64,000 nt of DNA from Hippasteria phrygiana (Eukaryota; Echinodermata; Asteroidea; Valvatida; Goniasteridae). Under the pieces are notes generated by a model, which searched no databases, was not told the DNA's origin, and saw only the letters and a list, made by a program, of their open reading frames with translations. Both the position numbers and the translations under genes were made by a program. Shown here one piece after another: positions 24,601 through 32,036 of the stretch. Position 1 is the stretch's first letter. The number at the start of each line of letters is the position of its first letter. The DNA is taken from NCBI GenBank assembly GCA_037893225.1, contig JAZGUH010000197.1, forward strand, positions 1,798,001-1,862,000, given 5' to 3'.

Positions 24601-27600
24601 ACAATGTTCTTAGAGCTATAAGAAAATGTAGTGTTTGTGGCCTACCTCTTCAAATACGCCTTGTTCCACTAGTAGTGCTGCAAAACCAATGATGTAGCGA
24701 TTTTTGTTTTCTCGAAAACAATTATCAAGCTGAAGAAATAGAGTTTTGCCCAATTTCTCCCGATGCATTATCAGCGTTTGTAGAAGACAGTGAATTGTCA
24801 TATTGCTGTCATGTGGCACTTCTTTATGATCCAAGAAGACTAGAGGAATCTTCCCCTCTGCCACAGCTGTATGCACCAATACACCTGCAAACATAAACAA
24901 ATCAGAGAATGCACATTTTAAACGTTTTTTTAACAGGGCATACGGGTGACTGAGTGATTATAAAAAAATCATTAACACATACATGTAGAATATACTACTC
25001 TTTTGGTACCAACAGAATGTTACAAATGCCTTATCTGGTTGCGGGCTTGTCTTGGATGCAATATTCACTTATGCTCTGTATCAATGCGAACACATTACAG
25101 GACATATCTTAACCACATGTACCCAGTTCCATGTACATGTACAGTAAAACTCTCACCTGGGGGTATTGTGTGTACTCATAAAGTACAGTGTGTGGTATAT
25201 TTTAAAGATGCACTGCAGACTTTGTACAGTGGATCCTGGTTTTGCATGTGTGCACTGTGCACATGTCTGTGGCCAAAGCCAGGTAAGCAGAGGCCACTGA
25301 TGCTTATTGGCACATCCAGTCAATCAAAACTAAGTGATATATATTCCTGGCCAGTTGTAAGTCATGACACAGTGTACATGCAAATTTGAGAATGGTGTTC
25401 TCTCTAAACTTCATTTTTAATAATTACAAGAAATAATTATAGAGCACATTTTATATGACATCACGTCAACCAATGGCCTCAAAATGATGTTACCTCAATT
25501 GTCATACACACGTGTATTTATTGTCTATACATTATAAAGTCTCAAAGTGTTAAACAAATGGTAACGTGACACATTATTAATCATGTGCAAAGTCGCACAA
25601 GCAGGTACGTGTCCAACCAATGCTCTCCACCCCGATATTGAATTATACCTGTTATGTGTACAGGGAGTCGGCTCAAGTGCACAGATGCCTTGTCACGTCT
25701 GATGAGGTGGGGAACATCCGTTTTCGACTGGTCCATACCATCAATGATAATGGTGGTCTGGTCGGCAGGGTGGCATCTTGCTCGTTCACGTGCAGTATGA
25801 TATTCTCGCCGTTCATTTCTGCATGGTTAACATATGTGCATAGCCATTTACAATGAAATTCCAAAAAGTATGTGCTGATAACAATTTGTTTATAGATACA
25901 TGTATTTACATGTAAACATGTGTACATGTATACAGATCACACATTAGGAAAAAATGTCACATTTTAATAATGTAACCTACAAAAATGACATGCTATGATG
26001 GGAACTCACACTAAAGACTAACTAATGAAACTAAACTGTCAAAAAGCAAAATCAGATCTCTCTAGGTTGATTTTATTTTAATTTTTAAAAATTAACTCTA
26101 GAAATCTCCGATTGCTTGTAATCTAATACTCGAGGATTAAAGGTCTTGTGCATGTAACTTCCGGTCTGATGACGTTGTCAATCTCAGCCCTTGCACACGT
26201 GTTGCCTGCATGAAGGTCATCATATATATTAATTATAAAGTGATTACCGTAAACTTCGCGACACACATCAACTGAAAGTTCAGTTTGAACATTTTTTATC
26301 TGCTGCTAGAGGGCGCTCGAATATTTTAAGACGTCACCGCTATTACATTTTTGAAAAGTTCAGCCTGGCCAAAGACTAACATCGTTGAAAGCAAGTTCAT
26401 ATCTTTTACCACTTTCAAATTATAAGGCACTGCCGGTTGTGACCGGAAGGAAGGGTCACGATCAAAAATAAAGATCTATTATTATTCTATCAATTCATGT
26501 AAAAATCAAGTTCAGGCCTTTCACGGTTGATTTTATATTGATTTTCCAAGATTAAATCTATAAATCTTTGATTGCTTGTAATTTGATACATGATGACGTC
26601 ATTACATTTTTGCACATCTTCAGTAGGTTGTGCGTTCATGTATTCAAATTGAAGTTGATATCAGTTTTCTTGTCGACAAACAATTCTGGAAACGAATTGT
26701 CTGAGAAGAATAATGATAAGAAAAAGAAAAATAGTAAATTAGTAGAAAAACAATAGGTTTTGGGCTCATAGCCCAACACTTAATTATTAACATTGACATA
26801 GTAATGGTTGTACTGAACTATTTAAAATAGACCAGGTACATGTTCATATAAAATACCTCACTTGGTTTGCAGTTTTGACATTAACACAAAGAACTGCGGA
26901 GAAGTTTACTATTTGCAATTAGGTGATTTTGAAAGGACTAATTACAAAATATTTCAGTTCCAAATTGAACAAAAAAGGTACAATTTGAAAAAGACAGCAG
27001 AATGTCAGGAAATGTAACATTTAATAAACATAACTTGACTTACTCAACAGTGGCAGCATGCTGCTTCATGAGGTCTGTGACAAGCTTCTGTTCGATGTCT
27101 TTAAGAGCTTTTCCTCTTCTCTCTTTCAAGGTTGTGCAAGTTGTACACTCTGTAAACTCTGAACGCTGCAATTTAAAGGGACACATTGCCTTCAAATGTC
27201 ATGAAATTTTGCTGTTTGGAAATGTTCCTTATCTTTTATATGAGTTGTTCCTGCAAAAAAATATGTATAATGTGTTGAAATTAGTGAGTAGTGATTACAA
27301 AACAAAAATCTGACCCGCGAAACAGACTTATTTCCAGTAGTAAATACTAAATACCACCATCTAAATAATGCTCAAAATAGCTGTAAGAGTCTTAGGCTGG
27401 CGCCGCAGCCAGTGGCCTTGTAAACCTATCAGATGATCGGCAGGTACTATTCTCTACCTCACGACACATATCGCCAGTGCTGCGCGCCGTGCCACGATAC
27501 ATCAAAATGGATTAACGTACTTCAACCAGCTGCGACTGGAAATACAACTGGTGAACACTGTCCGCCATTTTGTGGAGTCAAACATTTGGTTCTACAAAAT

Positions 27601-28866
27601 GGCAGACCGTTATTTGTCACGAAATTGAAAAAAACACGCAATTTGAAGGGATAGTTATGTGAATCATTATATTCTACTTTTAAAAATAGCTTCCCAACCA
27701 TATCCATTTCAGTTTTATAGCCCAAATCGCAAAATCCAAAGCAATGTGTCCCTTTAAACAACAAAAATACCATTGCATTCCAATACATGTACAATGTACT
27801 TAAGAAATATAGCAGCTTCAATTTTAAAAGGTATTTCGAAACTACTTTAATGGCCTGCATTTTAAAAAAATATTTGGAACTTTATAAAAAGCATGCAACA
27901 CAATCATGAGCTTGTGGAACAGGGGAGGGGGGAGGAGGTATGGGGGAGGGGGGGGGGGGAGTGGGGAGGGGAGAGTGGGGAGGGGAGAGGGGGGAGGGGG
28001 AGGGGGAACCCTGGCAGTGGGGTACTGAGCTATGTAGTTTATCTACATGTATGTGTGTATTTAATTAAAGATTTTAAATGGTGGGGAGGTGGAAGAGGAG
28101 ACACCCAGACCAAACACCCCCCCCCCCCCCTTTCTTAACTTATGCTGCTGTCTAGAGCTACAGGTAGCAATTGACAAAATTTTAAATTGTAATCTGCATT
28201 TGTGTAATTTTTATGATAAACATTACATACCTTGGCAATAACAAAGTTTGGCAGATGCTCAGCCCACAAAGCAGTAAAGTACTCATACGAGATGATGTTA
28301 GTTTTCTGAACACCTCTCCCGCCAAATTCCTCTGCCATTCGATTGTACAGTGCTTTCTTGGTGAACGAGGGAGGAAGATGGACTACTGACTTATGTGGTA
28401 ACCAGTCTCCAATGCGCTCGAACAGGTACCTCATCCATCCTAACGCTTGAGAAGTTTTCTCCTGCATGTGCTGACGGTCACTGTTCCCATGAAGAACTGT
28501 TGTCAACCCCTCCTCAAACATCTTAACACACTTCAAGTACCTTCTGTAGGTGAAACCATATGTAGCACACCAAGCTTTTGCACACACTGGCTTCCCACGT
28601 ACAACATACTGGCTTTCAACATGCGCTTTACCATCTGGTGTTCGAAGAATTTGGCACTTGTCCCTTATATGATCCAAAATGAATTGCCTCTGTTTAGAGA
28701 CACCTATGTTATCTACTTCTATTTGACTCAGTTCTACATCTAGAAGTGACAATGTTTTTAAGCATTTTTGGTGACAGCAGCTACTAATTAGCACATCTAC
28801 TGGCTCTCTCTGACACTTTTTGCCCCTCTGTTGAGAATAATAAGCCTTTTGCGCGTTGATTTGCAT
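18317..28866 (-). CDS. Nine-exon DUF7869-type protein with a DDE-like acidic triad (left copy, complete)
   Basis: I joined nine minus-strand exons (28231-28866, 27044-27165, 25649-25818, 24646-24884, 24055-24160, 22568-22833, 21221-21394, 20020-20142, 18317-18676). All internal borders follow GT/AG and all phases match, giving one frame of 731 codons plus stop. Exon 1 has Cys pairs (SSCCHQKCL) and VRGKPVCAKAW; exon 2 adds CTTC. Exons 3-5 hold IIIDGMDQ (Asp279), LQLDNC..ENKNR (Asp363) and FLPVGHTHEDVDQLF (Glu402), the core of the family annotated DUF7869 in marine invertebrates. Spacing D-x83-D-x38-E and the DN pair resemble DDE/RNase H-fold transposases; catalysis is inferred. Exon 9 ends in a likely beta-barrel segment (FIGKVLSRSEDKVKVHWLKGSW, split at 20 here as VLSRSEDKVKVHW). 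The ATG at 28866 is the first in frame; the frame is open upstream to 28932, so a further 5' exon is possible. Function unknown. Confidence 0.8.
19088..19198 (+). repeat. Dispersed repeat copy 1 (intron 8)
   Basis: Contains ACGTGGACGTCCTATTGTGCC, followed by TTTTCGGAAGACCTCC. It matches the copies at 19560-19745 (inverted) and 48080-48235. Identity of the family is unknown. Confidence 0.6.
19560..19745 (-). repeat. Dispersed repeat copy 2, inverted relative to copy 1
   Basis: On the minus strand it reads GGAGACCTCCTATTGTTC, then TGGCAAGGGTCCTCATTGG and repeated CAATCGGGGACC modules. Together with copy 1 it could fold back within intron 8. Confidence 0.55.
20020..20142 (-). CDS. DUF7869-type gene, exon 8 (left copy)
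   Basis: Acceptor AATTAG, first residues VPESPATWP. I chose the donor CCAAAG|GTCAGT because it ends in phase 0 and joins exon 9 in frame. The alternative later donor near 19973 would break the frame. Confidence 0.65.
21221..21394 (-). CDS. DUF7869-type gene, exon 7 (left copy)
   Basis: A pyrimidine-rich acceptor ends in TATAG. The exon starts SIPDLNILPSW and ends MVDWEK with donor AAG|GTCAGT at 21220-21215. The same donor is mutated in the right copy. Confidence 0.8.
22568..22833 (-). CDS. DUF7869-type gene, exon 6 (left copy)
   Basis: Acceptor CCACCACAG, donor CTTAGT|GTAAGT. Rich in His and Trp (GEFHHHSHPHWFKF, HWRMWVTTPWEP) with an acidic patch DAEDAEDYY. Phase 1 in, phase 0 out. Confidence 0.8.
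23690..24045. repeat. GAGGATTTTG-rich repeat with a 12-bp minisatellite (intron 5, left)
   Basis: The motif GAGGATTTTG and its variants recur through this stretch. From about 23813 to 23880 GCCTCGGATTTT repeats at a 12-base period about five times. All frames stay open through it because 12 is a multiple of three, giving false repeat peptides (FCLG, GKIR, QNPR). Confidence 0.8.
24055..24160 (-). CDS. DUF7869-type gene, exon 5 (left copy)
   Basis: Acceptor TTGTTCAG, donor GATG|GTACGT. Carries FLPVGHTHEDVDQLF, the most diagnostic family motif. Ends in phase 1. Confidence 0.87.
24387..24468. mobile_element. Short ~82-bp inverted-repeat element, copy A (left arm)
   Basis: Ends TAGTCTAGTTCCCCGACC and CCAGGAAACCACACTA are imperfect inverted repeats. 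A second, better-preserved copy of the same length lies at 31278-31360. The size points to a very small MITE. Confidence 0.6.
24646..24884 (-). CDS. DUF7869-type gene, exon 4 (left copy)
   Basis: Acceptor GTTTGCAG, donor GAG|GTAGGC. Carries PLVFLDHKEVPHDSN and the second acidic motif LQLDNC with ENKNR. Ends in phase 0. Confidence 0.85.
25649..25818 (-). CDS. DUF7869-type gene, exon 3 (left copy)
   Basis: Acceptor CCATGCAG, donor ACAG|GTATAA. Completes the split Glu codon, reads NERREYHTAREQAR and carries IIIDGMDQ, the first acidic motif. Ends in phase 1. Confidence 0.8.
26065..26581. repeat. Direct duplication of ~60 bp, about 460 bp apart (intron 2, left)
   Basis: GGTTGATTTTAT with GATTGCTTGTAAT after it occurs at about 26065-26118 and again at about 26524-26581. 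The sequence between holds no gene I can support. Confidence 0.5.
27044..27165 (-). CDS. DUF7869-type gene, exon 2 (left copy)
   Basis: Acceptor AATTGCAG, donor TTGA|GTAAGT. Starts RSEFTECTTC and ends in phase 2. A MITE abuts its acceptor. Confidence 0.78.
27173..27757. mobile_element. TTAA-flanked MITE, left-arm copy
   Basis: The element begins TTAAAGGGACACATTGCC and ends GCAATGTGTCCCTTTAA. These are terminal inverted repeats with TTAA at both ends, the target type of piggyBac and Kolobok superfamilies. It carries no transposase, so it is non-autonomous. Two more copies lie at 49401-50007 and 56780-57364. It sits in intron 1, seven bases upstream of exon 2. Confidence 0.85.
27918..28012. 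repeat. Polypurine tract (G-rich) in intron 1, left
   Basis: A run of GGGGA-type purines on the plus strand with many G4 blocks, able in principle to form triplex or quadruplex DNA. In the right arm the ~10.5-kb insert splits exactly this tract. A poly(C) run follows at about 28117-28131. Confidence 0.85.
28231..28866 (-). CDS. DUF7869-type gene, exon 1 (left copy)
   Basis: Codes residues 1-212. It ends at NFVIAK with donor AAG|GTATGT, phase 0. The longer open frame begins at a GTG at 28905, so I chose the first ATG. A Cys-rich segment and a basic central part are visible; there is no signal peptide. Confidence 0.78.
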
Positions 28867-29172
28867 AGATCCTTGTACCCCGTCTTCGCTCAATCTAAGA
28901 TGCACAGCGTGCGCCGGTCGTTGCCAGACTGATCATTATTATGCACGTCAGTACCGTTGTTGCTAGACCACGTGATTCGGGGCAAGCCGCAACGTGGCGA
29001 CGCACGGCCAGTGGTGGTTTCCCTGTCTGGTATCTGGAACTACCGCTGGGTGAAACAGCGCACGATAGAGATTGTCACCACTCTAAAACACAACAACCGC
29101 TCAAATCGTTACAGTACATGTTGTATGTTCTTCTCGAAACGCGGCCTATTTTTAGCAATTATAGTTTCTTTA

Positions 29173-29510
29173 ATGGATAACAACTTCGAAGGTTGGAACG
29201 ACAAGAAACTGCAGACATTTCTTCAAGAGAGAGGGGTTTCAATAACGGGTTACCTGAAGAAAGAACTGGTTGAACTGTGCAAGTGCGTGGCCAATCTGAA
29301 ATTGACAACCGACCCGAATCTTTCAAGCCCCAACTTGACAAAAGATTGAAAGACGCTGGCTGCACATTTTCTGACTCATTTAATCTTCCTGGATTCACGA
29401 AGGATTTATACGATGTCTTCAATTATTTGATTTGTTTTCGAGCGGATTACGACCGGCGAAAACTTATTCGTAAATATACAAAAACAATTTCTGCAAGACC
29501 AGTCACTTAA
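29173..29510 (+). pseudogene. SAP-like ORF with a frameshift (left copy)
   Basis: From the ATG at 29173 the frame reads WNDKKLQTFLQERGVS, then GYLKKELVELC, an amphipathic helix-turn-helix pattern like the SAP DNA-binding motif. The frame ends at 29349. A second frame from about 29277 continues with a coding-like part, LDKRLKDAGCTFSDSFNLPG and LYDVFNYLICFRADYD, to 29510. A one-base shift or an unseen intron must separate them. The right arm has the same break. It lies head-to-head with exon 1 of the DUF7869-type gene, 307 bases apart. Full-length relatives in other animals are recalled as uncharacterised proteins; the assignment is moderate. Confidence 0.5.
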
Positions 29511-29929
29511 TACGTAAAAACCGATAATGAGACCTTGCTCAACAGAATCTTTCTTCCTCCAACCTTTCCCACAAATAAAAAAAGAATGGAAAGAGAGATT
29601 TTGTTGATGCCTTTAACAACCCCCACCCTCCCTACCCCCTAAACGAACTTTGACTCACTGCGGCTATTTCCCGAGATGATCAAAAAAAAAAGATAAACTG
29701 ATCATTCCTTGAATTTTGCCTGCACACACCGGTTCTTTCTTTCTTGCTATTTTCAAAATTTGAAAAGCACTTCATCTTGTAAAGAACAAGAAGTTCAACT
29801 AAAATTAACAATCGGTTAACCAAGGCCCTGAAACAAAAAGTTACATCACATTGACTCAACATCGTAACACATAGTCTGCATGTATGATTACGCCCCCTCC
29901 CAATAAAAACAAAAACAAAATTGTTTATC

Positions 29930-30206
29930 TCCACCGCGCTAGATGTCGAAGCTGGTAATGGGTCGGTGTAGTCATCTGTTGGCCCATTGCCACCGACGAA
30001 ATGTTTGGAGCAAATGTAAGTATTGTAAGTTACATTCTCCGCCAAAAAGTCTTTTCTGGAGCAGTTTTTTATCCAACGGAAACACTTCTCACGGTTCGAC
30101 TTCGGCTTCGGAAAGGCTAGCCACAAACGCCATTCATGTGGGGACGGTCCGAAAAGCGCGAGTCGCTGTTGCATGTTCCGTAAGAACAGTGCTTCTTCGC
30201 AGACAT
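29930..30206 (-). pseudogene. THAP domain ORF, frameshifted (left copy)
   Basis: From an ATG at 30206 the product begins MSAKKHCSYGTCNSDSRFSD (C-x4-C) and hits a TAG at 30119-30117. The next frame continues without a gap: LAFPKPKSNREKCFRWIKNC, then YICSKHFVGG (C-x2-H) and DPLPAS. Together these form the C2CH zinc finger of THAP DNA-binding domains, found in P-element transposases and many host factors. Only the ~90-residue domain is seen; no further exon is certain. Both arms carry the same frame break near 30120-30130, so it predates the duplication or is a systematic error. One codon differs between arms (Asp in the left copy, Gly in the right, base 29963). Confidence 0.7.
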
Positions 30207-30446
30207 TCTCAAGCACTAAATCCCACAAACTTCGTATTTTATGTTAATGTCTAGATTCTAACAATAACCAGTACTAGAGTCTGACAAAATCTGCGTGGAA
30301 ATTTATCGTTTTAAAGTGACAAGAAACGTATGAATCGCGTACTTCGATCACGGCAAGTGGACACGTATGCGATATGCATTGACATTGTGTCTGCACGCGC
30401 GTATGCGAGAAAGCTTGCCCCGAATCACGTGTCGTGGCAACAATCA

Positions 30447-30842
30447 CTACGCAGCGGGGTCAAAGTACGGGTCACTCGCAAAAGGCTTATTGCCAATCGG
30501 TGATTCTGAGAACTCACCAAGGATGGCATTGCTGCAACTTGGTTTGGATGGTGTTGAGCAGGTTAAATATGAATGGGTCTCATTTTCCTTTGATTCATCA
30601 GTTGAAAATGAACTTTCTGATCCTGACCAAAGTAATGGCTCGGTGTCTGTAAGGAGACTACAGTTCGAAATATCCAAAATACTGCAGTCTGTTAATCTGT
30701 TATTATTCGACTCTGTTTCTGAAAGGTTACTGCAGTACAGTGGTTCTAGGTCCGTGTGGTTCAATTGGCCAGCATTTGATGTGCTTGGCAAGCTATCCAT
30801 GTTGTCCGTGTCATCTTTACTGCTGATGTTCGGACATGTATG
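30447..30842 (-). CDS. Ser/Thr-rich terminal exon of an unidentified gene (left copy)
   Basis: A strong acceptor (long T run then CAATTCACAG) precedes 30842. The frame then codes 131 residues rich in Ser, Thr, Asp, Glu and Asn (MDSLPSTSNAGQLNHTDLEP, TDTEPLLWSGSES) to a stop at 30447. This looks like a disordered C-terminal region. The upstream exon is not identified; a 64-codon frame at 30887-31081 has no usable donor. The antisense 193-codon frame is less protein-like. One Ser in the left copy is Pro in the right copy. Confidence 0.5.
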   Translation of the reverse strand, partial: HTCPNISSKDDTDNMDSLPSTSNAGQLNHTDLEPLYCSNLSETESNNNRLTDCSILDISNCSLLTDTEPLLWSGSESSFSTDESKENETHSYLTCSTPSKPSCSNAILGEFSESPIGNKPFASDPYFDPAA

Positions 30843-31277
30843 CTGTGAATTGAAAAAAAAGAAACAAGACAAAAATAATCAGACAATTATAACTGGAAAC
30901 TTCCTTCAATTTGTAGTCCCTTTTGTACAAGTGGCCAGGCACTTTTAGGCTTTTTTGTAATCTTTAGTTCTGAGAAGGAAATTACACATTTGGAGTGAGT
31001 TTCTGATTGTTTGGGCCCGTTATTTAGATACACAGGTTCTGTTAGAGATTGTAATTTAGTACCCTTTTCACATTTTGACAATATAAACTAACATTTAATC
31101 ATGATCATTTACAATGTAATTAAACGTAGTATACAAGATTGGCTTTTGCTGTAATTTTTAGAAACAAATGAATTTGGCGCTATTAGCATCCTAGCAAATA
31201 CTGTATCACTGACCTGTTTACAGTTTTGTAGATGCTGGGAAAAACCGTAGTTTGCGTAGAGAAAAATTATATTCTAG

Positions 31278-31360
31278 TAGTCTGTTTCCCTGACCATACT
31301 TTAGACAAAACGGCACAACCTACAGACGTCTGGGAATTATCAGGTCAGGGAACTAGACTA
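31278..31360. mobile_element. Short 83-bp inverted-repeat element, copy B (left arm)
   Basis: Starts TAGTCTGTTTCCCTGACC and ends GGTCAGGGAACTAGACTA, inverted ends with few mismatches. Same family as 24387-24468. Confidence 0.65.
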
Positions 31361-31747
31361 TTTCCAATATGTGCATAGCCACAATCATGGGTACACTTTT
31401 TGTTACAGACACCATTATGAACGACAGAGAGCAATGCTGAATACATGTAGCTCTTTGAAAAATTAGGATTTTCCACACTTAGAGCAGGGAATTGTCATGT
31501 TGGGGAACTGAACTATTTCCAATGATGGTCGGCCAACCATGGAGAAATAAAACACATTTCTCCATGGGCCAACCATCTCTGGAAATGTACACACAAATTC
31601 CACTTATTGAACAGGACAGTACCCCTGGTGCAATGATTACACAGGATTGAGACTGTTTTATTCCTCCATGGTTTTACTTGCAGTCAAGTGAGATATTTCA
31701 TAATAATTGCATGTTTTTTTTTTTTTGATTTTGTACATTGCCTTCAG

Positions 31748-31867
31748 ATTTCAGTAGAACACTTTATACAGTTTGACCTTGTGGCTGTGGAGGCATTCTC
31801 ACCCTACATGCATGACACTAAACACTGTCATAAATCAAACAGAGAGTGGGGAGAGATAAACAATGAG
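31748..31867 (+). CDS. Candidate 40-codon internal exon (left copy)
   Basis: Acceptor TTGCCTTCAG, donor GAG|GTATTC, phase 0 on both sides. The product reads ISVEHFIQFDLVAVEAFSPY then MHDTKHCHKSNREW. The gene is not recognised. It lies on the same strand as the SAP-like ORF and could be a distal exon of that gene. Confidence 0.35.
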
Positions 31868-32006
31868 GTATTCAGGCCTTGCTCATCATGGAATAGGTAG
31901 GAGACTGGATTACATGTGCACAAATTTGTATATGTATATATACATGTACATGGAAAATATATATGGTAAAGGTGAAACAGTGCTCACCGGATAGTTTTAC
32001 CCGAGC

Positions 32007-32031
32007 TTTCGGTGCAATGCACCTTCTTCAG
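32007..32031 (-). other. Hammerhead-like core after the Penelope ORF (left copy)
   Basis: On the minus strand CTGAAGA is followed by the hairpin GGTGC-ATT-GCACC and GAAA. This matches the catalytic-core order CUGANGA, stem II, GAAA of hammerhead ribozymes known from Penelope-like elements. A cleavage-site UH with its pairing was not found, so activity is not shown. Confidence 0.5.
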
Positions 32032-32036
32032 GGGAA

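Larger units (their letters stand above)
28969..30431. mobile_element. Segment bounded by perfect 19-bp inverted repeats (left arm)
   Basis: CACGTGATTCGGGGCAAGC at 28969-28987 faces its exact complement at 30413-30431. The inverted similarity extends weakly outward (GTTGC-type blocks and a shared AAAAGGCTTATT). Inside are a SAP-like ORF (plus) and a THAP ORF (minus). I do not see a clear target duplication, so a transposon is only a candidate explanation; an old inverted duplication would look similar. Confidence 0.4.

Noticed and set aside
28119..28138. Poly(C)/poly(G) runs as assembly gaps
   Set aside because: Both arms and the insert have such runs with normal flanks and different lengths. 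They look like true homopolymers, though their lengths are unreliable.
30367..30948. 193-codon plus-strand frame
   Set aside because: It is antisense to the Ser/Thr-rich exon at 30447-30842, which has a strong acceptor and a more protein-like composition.
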